Positions 18,340 through 27,459 of a stretch of 64,000 nt of DNA are shown here, piece by piece; position 1 is the stretch's first letter; each line of letters starts with the position of its first letter. The stretch spans positions 1,550,001 through 1,614,000 of the forward strand of contig NC_010676.1 of NCBI RefSeq assembly GCF_000020125.1, read 5' to 3'. Made by a program: the position numbers and the translations under genes. The stretch is from Paraburkholderia phytofirmans PsJN. Lineage in GTDB: Bacteria; Pseudomonadota; Gammaproteobacteria; Burkholderiales; Burkholderiaceae. The notes beneath the pieces are model-generated. The model was not told where the DNA came from and searched no databases. It saw only the letters and a program-made list of their open reading frames with translations.

Positions 18340-20091
18340 ATGAGCCGCCCCTTCAAACCCTATCCGTTTTCACCGCGTCACTATGAAGGCGTGGCGCCAC
18401 CGCTCGTCGACGGACGCGATCCTGTCAGGCGGCCGGTGGCGATTGTTGGCGGCGGGCCGGTCGGCATGACGCTGGCGCTCGCGCTGGCTCGCCAGGACGT
18501 GCGCTCGGTGCTGATCGAAGCCGACGACAGCGTGTGCACCGGCAGCCGCGCGATCTGCATCTCGCGGCGCAGCCTGGAAATCTTCAAGCGACTCGGCGTC
18601 GTGCAAGGCTTCCTGCAAAAAGGCTTGCCGTGGACGGGCGGCCGCAGCTTCTACCGCGATGCCGAAGTGTTCCGCTTCGCCATGCATCAGGACGACGAGC
18701 AATCGCTGCCGCCCATGATCAACATCGCGCAATATCAGATCGAACAGTTGCTGCTCGACGAAGTGGAACGGCATGCCGATCTGATCGAGATCCGCTGGCA
18801 GACGCGCGTGACCGGCATCGAACAGCACGCGGCTGAAGGCGATCGCGGGAACCGGGAAGGCACGGCCGGCGCGACGCTCGCCCTGCGCACCGGCGACACG
18901 GCCTGGCAGATGAACGCCGACTGGGTCGTCGCCTGCGACGGCGGCCGCAGCACGATTCGCGAGGCGCTCGGTCTCAAGCTCACCGGCACCACTTACGAAG
19001 GCCGCTACGTGATCGTGGATATCGAACTGGACAGCGCGCGCGCCACCGAGCGCCTTGCCTATTTCGATCCGCCGTCCAATCCCGGCTCGACGGTGCTGGT
19101 GCACAAGCAGCCCGACAACGTCTGGCGCATCGACTACCAGCTTCGCGACGACGAAGACCCGGAAGCCGCCGTGCAGCCCGAGAACGTCATGCCACGCGTG
19201 CAGAGCGTGCTCGATTCGATGGGCGAAACCGGCGCATGGTCGCCGATCTGGATCACCGTCTACAAGGCCAACGCATTGACGCTCGAACGCTACCGGCACG
19301 GCCCGGTGCTGTTCGCGGGCGACGCCGCGCATCTCGTGCCGATCTTCGGCGTGCGCGGCGCCAACTCCGGTATCGACGACGCGGACAACCTCGGCTGGAA
19401 ACTGGGCTGCGTGGTGAACGGAGCTGCGTCGCCGCGTCTGCTCGATAGCTACAGCGACGAGCGGGTGTTCGCGGCACGCGAGAACCTGAGTTACGGCATG
19501 AAGAGCACGGAGTTCATGGCGCCGCCCTCGTTCGCCTTCGATCTGATGCGCCAGGCGGTGCTCGGTCTCGCGGAGCATCATGCGGCGGTGCGTCCGTTGA
19601 TCAATCCGCGGCAGACGCATGCGATTGCCTATGTGCAGTCGCCGCTCAACCAGGCCGCTGGCGACGCGAGCGATGCTTTCGCGCAAGGCCCAGCGCCCGG
19701 TACTGTGCTTCCGGAATGCCGACTCAAACGCAGGGACGCAGGCGTCTTTCACGATATCCATCTGACGGATCTGCTCGGGCCATGCTTCACTGCATTGCGC
19801 TTCGGTGCGAACGCGAACGACGATTCCGCGCAAGACGCAGCGTGGCAGCAGTTGCAAGACACGCTGGCCGGACAACATATCCCGTTCAAAACCGTCAAGC
19901 TGGTCAGGAACGACACGCATAGCGTCACCAGCTCAAACGTGGTCGATCACACCGGCCGTCTTCACGACATGCTCGACGCGACGCCCGGCACGGTCTATCT
20001 GATTCGTCCCGATGGCCATGTACTGGCCCGCTGGCGCGACGGCAGCGCGGAGGCCACGCAGCGCGCCATCCGCGCGGCGCTGACGATCTAA
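18340..20091 (+). CDS. FAD-dependent aromatic monooxygenase (MhpA/PheA-like)
   Basis: A class A flavin monooxygenase of 583 aa that would hydroxylate an aromatic substrate with NAD(P)H and oxygen. The Rossmann motif VAIVGGGPVGMTLALALARQ lies at residues ~33-52, the DG motif in VVACDGGRSTIREALG, and the GD motif in LFAGDAAHLVPIFGVRGANS. The last ~150 residues resemble the thioredoxin-like C-terminal domain found in larger members. A good AGGAG site precedes the ATG. It is followed 28 bp later by a DUF2783 gene, a frequent partner. The substrate cannot be read from sequence; 3-(3-hydroxyphenyl)propionate-type acids are one option. Confidence 0.85.
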   Translation: MSRPFKPYPFSPRHYEGVAPPLVDGRDPVRRPVAIVGGGPVGMTLALALARQDVRSVLIEADDSVCTGSRAICISRRSLEIFKRLGVVQGFLQKGLPWTGGRSFYRDAEVFRFAMHQDDEQSLPPMINIAQYQIEQLLLDEVERHADLIEIRWQTRVTGIEQHAAEGDRGNREGTAGATLALRTGDTAWQMNADWVVACDGGRSTIREALGLKLTGTTYEGRYVIVDIELDSARATERLAYFDPPSNPGSTVLVHKQPDNVWRIDYQLRDDEDPEAAVQPENVMPRVQSVLDSMGETGAWSPIWITVYKANALTLERYRHGPVLFAGDAAHLVPIFGVRGANSGIDDADNLGWKLGCVVNGAASPRLLDSYSDERVFAARENLSYGMKSTEFMAPPSFAFDLMRQAVLGLAEHHAAVRPLINPRQTHAIAYVQSPLNQAAGDASDAFAQGPAPGTVLPECRLKRRDAGVFHDIHLTDLLGPCFTALRFGANANDDSAQDAAWQQLQDTLAGQHIPFKTVKLVRNDTHSVTSSNVVDHTGRLHDMLDATPGTVYLIRPDGHVLARWRDGSAEATQRAIRAALTI

Positions 20092-20119
20092 TACATCTAA
20101 TAAAAAGGAGACAACCATC

Positions 20120-20311
20120 ATGACCGATAGCGATCTCGACCTCGTCTACACGACGCTCTGCAAGACCCTCACGAACGAAGGCGAAGCTCAGGCGCCGCTA
20201 TATCTGGCCCGCCTCGCGATGCTGTGCCTGACCGAACTCGACAACCCGCGCCGCGCGTTGTCGCTGATCGAAGCGGCACGGTTGCCGGCGGCGACTGTGG
20301 TGACTGCATAA
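20120..20311 (+). CDS. Small DUF2783-like protein
   Basis: A 63-aa protein (MTDSDLDLVYTTLCKTL...) preceded by a strong AAGGAG site 8-10 bases before the ATG. The pattern LDLVYTTLC, EAQAPLYLARLAMLCLTEL and ALSLIEAA matches what is remembered of DUF2783, a small family encoded next to flavin monooxygenases. It lies 28 bp after the FAD monooxygenase and probably shares its transcript. The function is unknown; a helper or structural role for the monooxygenase is inference. Confidence 0.72.
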   Translation: MTDSDLDLVYTTLCKTLTNEGEAQAPLYLARLAMLCLTELDNPRRALSLIEAARLPAATVVTA

Positions 20312-20316
20312 GGCGT

Positions 20317-20351
20317 AAAAAAACCGCCGCGCCATGCGAGGCGCGGCGGTT
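20317..20351 (-). terminator. Rho-independent terminator for the panE-like operon
   Basis: A perfect 12-bp stem (20322-20333 with 20340-20351, AACCGCCGCGCC) with a 6-nt loop is followed, on the minus strand, by seven T (A-run at 20317-20323). It ends the leftward operon whose last stop is at 20369 and could also slow the rightward transcript from the DUF2783 gene. Confidence 0.88.
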
Positions 20352-20368
20352 CTCCTTTGAGACGACTG

Positions 20369-21352
20369 TTACTGCTTCGGATACAAACCCAGCGTCCTCG
20401 CATGCAGACGCGCGAGACCGAGCAACGCATCCGTATACGGCGTAGCGACGCCTGTCAGTTGGCCCAGTTCGCGCACCGCGGCCACCAGCGCGTCGAGTTC
20501 GACCGCTTTACCCGCCTGCACGTCCTGCAGCATCGAGGTTTTCATCGCGCCGAGTTTCAGCGTGACTTCGTGGCGGTCCTCCGGGTCCTGATCGATCGGA
20601 ATGCCGAAGCGGGCACCGATTTCCTTCGCTTCCAGCATGATGCTCGTGACGAAGTTGCGCACCAACTCGTCGCTGAGAATTCGGTCGGTGGTTGCGCCGG
20701 TGATGGCGCTGATCGGATTCATCGTCATATTGCCCCACAGCTTGTACCAGACGTCGCGCTGAATCTGCGCCGACGCCGAGGCATTGAAGCCGGCCGCCGC
20801 GAGCTTGGCCGCGAGCGCCGCGCCGCGCTCGCTTGCCCGTCCCGACGCCTCGCCGATAATCAGCCCATTGCCCTGATGATGCCGGATGACCCCCGGTGCT
20901 TCGACGAGGCAACTGGCGTGCACCACGCATCCCACCGTTTGCGCGCTCGGAATCGCGGTGGCAATCGCGCCGTCCGGATCGATCGACTTGAGGCGCTTGC
21001 CGGCGAAGTCCGCGCCGAGTCCGTCGCAGAACCACCAGGGCACACCGTTCATCGCGGTCAGGACGATGGTTTGCGCGCCTAGCAGCGGCGCGATCCGCGC
21101 GGCCACCGACGCCATTGCCGGACCCTTGACGGCGACCACGACGAGATCCTGCACGCCGAGATCCGCGGGATTCTCGCTCGCGTTCACTTTCACGGCATGC
21201 GTCGCGCCACCTTCGATCAAACGCAGGCCGTGCTCGCGCAGCGCGTTCAGCGTCTCGCCGCGCGCCACCACGCTCACGTCATGGCCGGCCTGCGCGAGCT
21301 TCACGCCCATCCAGCCGCCGATCGCACCCGCACCGTAGATTGCTGCTTTCAT
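20369..21352 (-). CDS. 2-dehydropantoate 2-reductase family protein (PanE/ApbA-like)
   Basis: The 327-aa protein has an N-terminal NADPH-binding motif YGAGAIGGWMGVKLAQAGHDV and VVARGETLNALREHGL, then VAVKGPAMASVAARIAPLL, and the family block KLWGNMTMNPISAITGATTD with the catalytic-lysine region. The start at 21352 gives this N-terminus; upstream in-frame sequence to 21601 is inside the aldolase gene. It is 4 bp after a class II aldolase and at the end of an operon starting with an aromatic aminotransferase. In this context it may reduce another 2-oxo acid rather than ketopantoate, so the panE symbol is withheld. Confidence 0.85.
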   Translation of the reverse strand: MKAAIYGAGAIGGWMGVKLAQAGHDVSVVARGETLNALREHGLRLIEGGATHAVKVNASENPADLGVQDLVVVAVKGPAMASVAARIAPLLGAQTIVLTAMNGVPWWFCDGLGADFAGKRLKSIDPDGAIATAIPSAQTVGCVVHASCLVEAPGVIRHHQGNGLIIGEASGRASERGAALAAKLAAAGFNASASAQIQRDVWYKLWGNMTMNPISAITGATTDRILSDELVRNFVTSIMLEAKEIGARFGIPIDQDPEDRHEVTLKLGAMKTSMLQDVQAGKAVELDALVAAVRELGQLTGVATPYTDALLGLARLHARTLGLYPKQ

Positions 21353-21356
21353 TGTT

Positions 21357-22148
21357 TCAATCCTTGTAACTGGCGTCGATGCGGTCCACTCGCCGCACCA
21401 GCGCGTCGAACACATCCTGGCCCGCACCGTGACGCGGATCGAACTGCAGCGCGTCGCGCGAGCAGCGAATCGCGACGTCTTCCGGCACCGGCCGCGCGCG
21501 GCCCATCGCAAACGTCGCCATCTGGATTTCGCAGGCGCGGTTGAGCGTCCACAGGACCGCGAAAGTTTGCGGCAAGGTGTGGCCCCACGCAAGCAGCCCA
21601 TGGTTGCGCAAGATCACCGCCTGCCGGTTGCCGATATGTTCGAGCAGGCGCGGACCTTCTTCCGCGTGCACGGTGATGCCTTCGAAGTCGTGATAGGCAA
21701 TGCGGTCGTGCAATTGCGCGCTGTAGAAGTTGGTCTGCTGCAGACCGTCCTCCAGACAGGCCACGGCGACGCCCGCCGTGGTGTGCGTGTGCATCACGCA
21801 GTGCGCGTCGGGCAAGCCTTCATGAATCGCCGCATGCACGACGAAGCCGGCCGGATTCACCGGATACGGCGAGTGATCGAGCACGCGTCCCTGTGCATCG
21901 ATCTTCACGAGATTGCTCGCGGTCACTTCGCTGTAGTGCAGCCCGAACGGATTGATCAGGAACTGCCGCTCGCCGCCGCTCACGCTGGCAGGAACCCGCA
22001 GCGTAATGTGGTTGTAGATCATCTCGGTCCAACCGAGCATGTCGAAGATCCGGTAGCACGCTGCAAGCTGCACACGCGCATGCCATTCGTCAGGATGCAT
22101 CGCGTGGGCCTTCGGCGCGCTCGGCGCTGGTATATCGAGAGTGGTCAT
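21357..22148 (-). CDS. Class II aldolase/adducin family protein
   Basis: A 263-aa protein of the fuculose-1-phosphate-aldolase fold. It shows MIYNHITLRVP, INPFGLHYSEVTASNLVKID, the metal-binding pair VMHTHTTAGVAVAC, and ILRNHGLLAWGHTL with the third histidine. A GGGAG site lies 6 bases before the ATG. It lies between the aminotransferase (53 bp upstream) and the PanE-like reductase (4 bp downstream). Family members act as aldolases, decarboxylases or dehydratases, and adducin-like proteins may be non-enzymatic, so the reaction is left open. Confidence 0.85.
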   Translation of the reverse strand: MTTLDIPAPSAPKAHAMHPDEWHARVQLAACYRIFDMLGWTEMIYNHITLRVPASVSGGERQFLINPFGLHYSEVTASNLVKIDAQGRVLDHSPYPVNPAGFVVHAAIHEGLPDAHCVMHTHTTAGVAVACLEDGLQQTNFYSAQLHDRIAYHDFEGITVHAEEGPRLLEHIGNRQAVILRNHGLLAWGHTLPQTFAVLWTLNRACEIQMATFAMGRARPVPEDVAIRCSRDALQFDPRHGAGQDVFDALVRRVDRIDASYKD

Positions 22149-22201
22149 TTGGGTCTCCCTTGTGGACCGTTGTTATCGCTCTGTTGCTTGAAAAACCGCG
22201 C

Positions 22202-23401
22202 TCACGCGCCCGACACCACGGCGGCGATCGACGCAGCCACATACTCCGCGTTGCGCTCGTTCAGACCGGCCACGCACATGCGCCCGGAGCGCAGCACATA
22301 CACCGCGTATTCGCTGCGCAGACGCTCCACCTGGCTTTCGCTCAAGCCCGTATAGGTGAACATGCCGCGCTGCGCGACGTAGCGTGCGCGCATCACTTCA
22401 TCCACACGGCCCGCGAGTCCGGCGTGAATCGTGCCGCGCATGGCGAGAATCCGCTCGCGCATGGTGGCGAGTTCCGCTTCCCACGAAGCGCGCAACGACG
22501 CATCCGCGAGTACGTTGGCGACGAGCCGCGCGCCGTGCGTCGGCGGATTGCTGTAGTTCGCGCGCACCGTCGACATCAATTGACCGAGTACGCGGCCGGC
22601 CTCTTCCGCGCTCTTGCAGACCACGCTCAACGCACCGACGCGCTCGCCGTACAGCGAGAAATTCTTCGAGAACGAATTCGCGGCGATCAACGGAATGCCC
22701 GCGTCGGCCAGCAGACGCACGCAAGCGGCGTCCTCTTCAAGACCGGCGCCGAAGCCCTGATAAGCCATATCGACGAACGCGATCAGCTTGCGGCGCTGCA
22801 AAACCGGCACCAGTTCGGCCCATTGCGCCGGGCTCAGGTCCACGCCGGTCGGGTTATGGCAGCACGCGTGCAGCAGCACGACGCTCTGTTCGGGCAAGCT
22901 GTCGATCGTTTCGATCATGTCGGCAAAACGCAAGCCGCCGGTGTGTTCGTCGTAATACGGATATGTGTTGACCGTCAGCCCCGCGCCTTCGAACACGACG
23001 CGATGGTTTTCCCAGCTCGGGTCGCTGATCCATATCTGCGAGCCGGGGAAATAACGCTTCAGGAAATCCGCGCCCACCTTGAGTGCGCCCGATCCGCCAA
23101 TGGTTTGCAGCGTCGCGATGCGCCCCGCCTTGCGCGCCTCGCTGTCCGCGCCGAATACGAGCGCTTGCGCCGCGTCGCGATAGAGCGGCAGGCCAGCCAT
23201 CGGCAGATACGAGCGCGGGCCGATCGAATCGAGCAGCGCGGTTTCGGCGCGGCGCACGGCGTCCATGACGGGCAGCTTGCCGGCGTCGTCGAAATAGATG
23301 CCGATACTCAGATTGACCTTGTTCGAGCGCGGGTCGAGTTGGAAGTCTTCGTTCAGGCTCAGAATTGGGTCGCCTGGATAAGCGGGAATGTGGTCGAACA
23401 T
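22202..23401 (-). CDS. Aromatic amino acid / aspartate aminotransferase (TyrB-like)
   Basis: A 399-aa class I PLP-dependent aminotransferase. The N-terminus MFDHIPAYPGDPILSLNEDF and VNLSIGIYFDDAGKLPVMDA are typical of the AspC/TyrB subgroup. The PLP-binding lysine is in ANSFSKNFSLYGERVGALSV, the substrate-binding residues in LHACCHNPTGVDLS, and the C-terminal arginine in LRSGRMCVAGLNERN. An AAGGAA site lies 6 bases before the ATG. It is the first gene of an operon with an aldolase and a PanE-like reductase, opposite a LysR gene, so its in vivo amino donor may be specific to that pathway. Confidence 0.87.
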   Translation of the reverse strand: MFDHIPAYPGDPILSLNEDFQLDPRSNKVNLSIGIYFDDAGKLPVMDAVRRAETALLDSIGPRSYLPMAGLPLYRDAAQALVFGADSEARKAGRIATLQTIGGSGALKVGADFLKRYFPGSQIWISDPSWENHRVVFEGAGLTVNTYPYYDEHTGGLRFADMIETIDSLPEQSVVLLHACCHNPTGVDLSPAQWAELVPVLQRRKLIAFVDMAYQGFGAGLEEDAACVRLLADAGIPLIAANSFSKNFSLYGERVGALSVVCKSAEEAGRVLGQLMSTVRANYSNPPTHGARLVANVLADASLRASWEAELATMRERILAMRGTIHAGLAGRVDEVMRARYVAQRGMFTYTGLSESQVERLRSEYAVYVLRSGRMCVAGLNERNAEYVAASIAAVVSGA

Positions 23402-23606
23402 GGTAATTCCTTGAATGTGGCCGCTGCGCGGCCTCGGGGTGGCGCTCGGTATCGCGCGCGCTTGGTGCGCGTGTGGCGGATAACGGCCCGCGTGAACCGG
23501 CTTGACTCAGACTGGCGAGACGGAAGTCTAAGCGGGTTTGGCCGGGTGCGTCGATTGGGACAAGTCTGTGCGCATGCGGCACGCTACACAATCAATCGAT
23601 TTTTCA

Positions 23607-23633
23607 CGATTCGTTAGTTTTTCTTTAGAATCG
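23607..23633. promoter_or_regulatory. Candidate LysR-type operator
   Basis: An inverted repeat CGATTC-N15-GAATCG ends 4 bp before the LysR start codon, in the 236-bp space between this regulator and the divergent aminotransferase operon. Position and symmetry fit an autoregulated LysR site. The arms are only 6 bp, so chance is possible. Confidence 0.4.
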
Positions 23634-23637
23634 CGCA

Positions 23638-24579
23638 ATGCCACTCACACGCGTCACCATCCGTCAGTTCGAAGCGTTTCTCGCCATCGTCGATCTGCAT
23701 AGCATCGGCGCGGCGGCGGACCGGCTCGGGCTGACTTCGTCGGCGGTCAGCCAGTTGCTCGCCGACCTTGAAACGGAACTCGGCTTCCGCCTCTTCGACC
23801 GGACCACGCGGCGAGTGAATCTGTCGAGCGCGGGGCAGGATTTTCTGGCGTCGGCGGAATCGGTGTTGCGGCACGTGCGTGCCGCCGCGCAATCCGCCGA
23901 CGATATCCGCAACCGCGCCGCCGGCATCGTGCGGATCGGCGCGCCGCTAGTGCTGGCGGCGACCGCGCTGCCCGCGGCCATCGCCGAATATGCGCGCGAC
24001 AAGCCGAAGGTGGTCGTGCGCATTTGCGATACCGTGGTCGAGCAGTTGGTAGAGCGCGTGGAAAGCGGCGACGTGGATCTCGCGATCGGCCCTGACCGGC
24101 CAAGCGGCACGCGCGTGCGTTGCGACCCGGCGTTCGCGAGCCCGTGGGTAATGTGGTGCGCGCCGACCCATCCGTTGAACGCGCGCCGCCGCGTGCAGTG
24201 GCAGCACTTGCGCGACGTGCCGATCGTCGCCACCGGCCGCGACCACGAACGCGCGGTCGGGCAGATGCTGGCCAATCTGCCGGCGGAAGCCCGCATCATT
24301 CCCGTAGACGTGGTGGACAACGTCACCACGGCGTTCGGCCTCGCCTCACAAGGGCTGGCCATCACGCTCGCGCCCGCCTACGTCGCGCCGTTGGCGCGCA
24401 CCTTCGGGCTGGTGATGAAGCGCATTGTCGATCCCGAAACGATCCGCGAGGTGTGCGTGTATCGCTCGACCGAGCGCGCGCTGTCGCCGCCCGCCGACGG
24501 TTTCGCAGATTTCATCATGCCGTGGTTAAAGCGCTGGGATCGCGAGACGCAGGCGGAGGCACGGGGCAAGCGCACGTGA
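23638..24579 (+). CDS. LysR family transcriptional regulator
   Basis: A 313-aa LysR-type regulator. The N-terminal winged helix has FEAFLAIVDLHSIGAAADRL and LTSSAVSQLLADLETELG followed by LFDRTTRRVNLSSAGQ. Residues ~90-300 form the substrate-binding-like co-inducer domain. It faces the aminotransferase-aldolase-reductase operon across a 236-bp divergent space and is its probable regulator. No strong ribosome site precedes the ATG. Its effector is unknown; an aromatic 2-oxo acid or amino acid would suit the neighbours. Confidence 0.9.
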   Translation: MPLTRVTIRQFEAFLAIVDLHSIGAAADRLGLTSSAVSQLLADLETELGFRLFDRTTRRVNLSSAGQDFLASAESVLRHVRAAAQSADDIRNRAAGIVRIGAPLVLAATALPAAIAEYARDKPKVVVRICDTVVEQLVERVESGDVDLAIGPDRPSGTRVRCDPAFASPWVMWCAPTHPLNARRRVQWQHLRDVPIVATGRDHERAVGQMLANLPAEARIIPVDVVDNVTTAFGLASQGLAITLAPAYVAPLARTFGLVMKRIVDPETIREVCVYRSTERALSPPADGFADFIMPWLKRWDRETQAEARGKRT

Positions 24580-24683
24580 TCGGTGGCTACGGTGCGGGAT
24601 GGCTGCGCTCAAGAGACAAAACAGAGTGAAGGCCGCTCCGGCTTAACGTGAAACGTGCACGCCGGCCGCGCTGCGTTTCAGAA

Positions 24684-25502
24684 TCAAGCCAGTTCGGGCG
24701 TCATGCACAACGCAAACAACTGCCTCTGGCTCGAAATCCCGAGCCGCGCGTATGCGCGCTTCTGATAGGTAATCACACTGGCAGGCTTGACCCCCATTTG
24801 CACCGCGATTTCAGCGGCACTGGCGCCTTCGAGCGTGCCGCGCAACGCATCGAGTTCGCGCGACGTGAGTGCCGGGCAAGCACGCCTGACCCGCGCCAGC
24901 ATCGCGGCGGCCGAACCTTGCTGATGCTGTCCATTCAGCGCGTAATGGCCCTTCGCTGCGTGTGCGAACAAGTGCGCGAGGCTTTCGATGCGTTCAAGTT
25001 CGCCCGGCTGAAACACGCCATACGCACGGTCGCGATACAGATTGATCGACAGCCAGACGCATTCCATGGGCTGCACGAGCAGCGATAGCCGGTCGGACAC
25101 GTTCGGCTGCGCATAACAGGCCGCGCGATAGGCTTCGTTTTCTATCTCCTCGCTTTGTTGCTGGTGCAGCACCAGCGCGTCGCGCGCCGGTTTGTCGTGC
25201 GGCCGGCCGATGATCGCGCGATTGCCGTCGAGCGCATAGAAGTGCGTGGCGTAGCGATCGGCGACGTCGCGCAGAAAGCGGCCGCCGCGATGATCGGCGG
25301 CGGAAACCGTGCGCGGCCTCGCGTCGAATTCGTAGGCAAAGATGGTGCACTGCGAGACCGGCAGCGTATCGCCGACAGTTTTTAGAATGCTGGCTGCGAG
25401 CGCGTCGGCATCCGCATGCGAAATCGACATGACGAGTTCAGTCGCGCGCGAAGTGCTGATCTGTTCGCTGCGATGCGGTGGAGAAATGCGCCAGGAACGC
25501 AT
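24684..25502 (-). CDS. LuxR-type transcriptional regulator
   Basis: A 272-aa regulator with a C-terminal LuxR/FixJ-type helix-turn-helix: CPALTSRELDALRGTLEG, ASAAEIAVQMGVKPASVITY, KRAYARLGISSQRQLFAL. The N-terminal ~190 residues contain Trp/Tyr-rich blocks but do not clearly match the acyl-homoserine-lactone domain, so a quorum-sensing role is not claimed. Start choice is uncertain: ATG 25502 gives MRSWRISPPH, while ATG 25430 gives MSISHADAD; neither has a clear ribosome site. It is convergent with the upstream LysR gene and separate from the signalling operon that follows. Confidence 0.82.
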   Translation of the reverse strand: MRSWRISPPHRSEQISTSRATELVMSISHADADALAASILKTVGDTLPVSQCTIFAYEFDARPRTVSAADHRGGRFLRDVADRYATHFYALDGNRAIIGRPHDKPARDALVLHQQQSEEIENEAYRAACYAQPNVSDRLSLLVQPMECVWLSINLYRDRAYGVFQPGELERIESLAHLFAHAAKGHYALNGQHQQGSAAAMLARVRRACPALTSRELDALRGTLEGASAAEIAVQMGVKPASVITYQKRAYARLGISSQRQLFALCMTPELA

Positions 25503-25697
25503 GATGGAAGTCGGTCGCCGTGCTGTGTGTTGGTCCGGCAAGCGTAGCACAGCGGAACGGGAGGCTGTTTCCGGTGGTCTGCGAAAAACGCCTACCGTGC
25601 CAAGCACGCGTGATCGATCCGATGAGGCAGTTTCTCGTGGCACGGCTCGCGCGCTAGTGACGGAGAGCCGTCCAACGCTGCGCGAGACTCTCGCAGC

Positions 25698-26825
25698 TTA
25701 CTTCCCCGTAAACGACCCGCGCTGCAACGTCACCATTCTGGGCAACTCGATCGTGAAGACCGTGCCTACGGCTTCGTCGGAATTCACGCTGACGTTGCCG
25801 CCGTGCATGCGCGCAATTTCCTGCACGATATGCAAGCCCAGCCCCAGCCCTTCGCGCGAGCGACCGCCGCTGTTGTTCGGGCCGAACGCTTTAAACAGAT
25901 GCGGGAACACCTCGGCCGGAATCGTGCCGCGATTGGCGACTTTCAAACGCACGGACTCGACCGCCTCGCCATCCACCTCGACGCCGATATCGCCGCCCGG
26001 CGCGCCATGATGCAGCGCGTTGCTCACCAGATTCGACACGGCTTGCCAGACGAGATCGGTGTCCCACGCGCCCGACGTATTGCCGCGGCTTGCGAACACG
26101 ATCTGCTTGCCGTTCTCGCGCGAAGCGAATTCGTCGATCACCGAGCGGCACAGCGTCGCCAGTTCGATCGAGCGCGGCTGCAGCGGCAGGCGCCCGCCCT
26201 GCAACCGCGCGAGATTGAGCAACTGGTCGACCATGCGCGCCATACGCAGCGAACTGTTCTTCACGCGCGCGGCGACGGTGGCCGACTGTTCGTCGGCAGC
26301 CGTGCGCATCAGATACTCCGCCGACGCCAGCACCGCGCCGAGCGGCGTGCGCAGGTCGTGACTGAGCACGGCCATCAGCATTTCGTTGGCTTCGAGCATC
26401 TGCCGCGTGGTGACGAGCTGCGCCGCGAGCTGACGCTTCTGCTGTTCGAGTTGCACGAACACATCGACCTTGGATTGCAGAATCCGCGGATCGAACGGTT
26501 TGTAGAGAAAGTCGACCGCGCCGGCCTCATAGCCGCGGAACGTGCGCGACGCATCCTGCGCGGTCGCCGTCAGAAAGATGATCGGCACGTGCGAGGTGCG
26601 CGGGCTGCCGCGCATCAGCGCGGCCAGTTCGAAGCCGTTCATGCCGGGCATGTTGACATCGAGAATCGCCAGCGCGACTTCGTGCTTGAGCAGCAAGTCG
26701 AGCGCCGCCGTGCCCGAGTCGGCCACCAGCACGGCGAGATCCGGCCGCGCCAGCAAGGCTTCGAGCGCCGTGATGTTGTGAACGATGTCGTCGACGATCA
26801 GAATGTTCACGGGTGAGTTCGTCAT
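25698..26825 (-). CDS. Hybrid response regulator-histidine kinase
   Basis: A 375-aa protein with a receiver first and a kinase second. The receiver has VDD near residue 11 and the phospho-acceptor D56 in LAILDVNMPGMNG, with K109 in FLYKPFDP. The dimerisation domain carries H156 in VLSHDLRTPLGAVL, and the ATPase domain has SNLVSNALHHGAPGG (N box) and REGLGLGLHIVQEIARMHGG. There are no membrane segments. It is the last gene of a four-gene operon with the large hybrid kinase, CheR and CheB. The phosphate could arrive at its receiver from the large kinase, but that is inference. Confidence 0.9.
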   Translation of the reverse strand: MTNSPVNILIVDDIVHNITALEALLARPDLAVLVADSGTAALDLLLKHEVALAILDVNMPGMNGFELAALMRGSPRTSHVPIIFLTATAQDASRTFRGYEAGAVDFLYKPFDPRILQSKVDVFVQLEQQKRQLAAQLVTTRQMLEANEMLMAVLSHDLRTPLGAVLASAEYLMRTAADEQSATVAARVKNSSLRMARMVDQLLNLARLQGGRLPLQPRSIELATLCRSVIDEFASRENGKQIVFASRGNTSGAWDTDLVWQAVSNLVSNALHHGAPGGDIGVEVDGEAVESVRLKVANRGTIPAEVFPHLFKAFGPNNSGGRSREGLGLGLHIVQEIARMHGGNVSVNSDEAVGTVFTIELPRMVTLQRGSFTGK

Positions 26826-26834
26826 GGCATCGCG

Positions 26835-27449
26835 TCAGAAAGAGGCCGGCAATGCAGCAAGCCGCCGGGCCATGGTTTCGGGAGTGTAGATAAAGTCCGC
26901 CGCGCCGCGTTCAATCGCGGCGCGCGGCATTTCCGGGGAAACAGCGGTGTCCGGCGCCTGCACCCAGGCCGTGCCGCCCAAGGCGCGCACGCGCTTGAGG
27001 CCTTGCGCGCCGTCGTCGTTGGCACCGGATAGCAGGAGCGCCAGCAACCGTCCGCCATACACGGCGGCCGCCGATTCGAACAGCACGTCGATCGAAGGAC
27101 GCGAAAAGCGCACGGCGGCGTCGGTCGACAGCGCAACGGTGCGGTCCACTTCCACCAGCATGTGATAGCCCGGCGGCGCAATATGCACGCGGCCCGGCAT
27201 GATGCGCTCGCCCGCATCGGGTTCGAGCACCGGCAGCGCGCAACGATGCGCGAATGCAGGCACCAGATAGCTCGGCGAATCGGGCGGCAGGTGCGTGACG
27301 ATCATCACGGCTGGCGCAAAACCCGCGGGCAGTGCTCCGAGCAGCACGTTGAGCACTTCGATGCCGCCCGCCGAACCGCCGATCACGACGAGTTCGTAGC
27401 CGCGCGCCGCTTCGGCGTCGACATTGGGCTGGACAGTTGAGCGTGACAT
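26835..27449 (-). CDS. Stand-alone CheB-type methylesterase
   Basis: A 204-aa protein made only of the CheB C-terminal catalytic domain: S26 in VVIGGSAGGIEVLN, H53 in MIVTHLPPDSPSYL, and the aspartate region LLSGANDDGAQGLKRV near residue 145. The usual N-terminal receiver of CheB is absent. CheB removes methyl esters (and deamidates glutamines) on chemoreceptor-like proteins. It is 9 bp before the hybrid kinase and 10 bp after cheR, so it forms a methylation/demethylation pair. No methyl-accepting receptor is encoded nearby; the N-terminal part of the large kinase may be the target. Confidence 0.9.
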   Translation of the reverse strand: MSRSTVQPNVDAEAARGYELVVIGGSAGGIEVLNVLLGALPAGFAPAVMIVTHLPPDSPSYLVPAFAHRCALPVLEPDAGERIMPGRVHIAPPGYHMLVEVDRTVALSTDAAVRFSRPSIDVLFESAAAVYGGRLLALLLSGANDDGAQGLKRVRALGGTAWVQAPDTAVSPEMPRAAIERGAADFIYTPETMARRLAALPASF

Positions 27450-27459
27450 GACGACCGGC

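Noticed and set aside
23438..23600. Possible small gene between the aminotransferase and the LysR gene
   Set aside because: No start with a ribosome site and no coding-like pattern; better explained as divergent promoter DNA.
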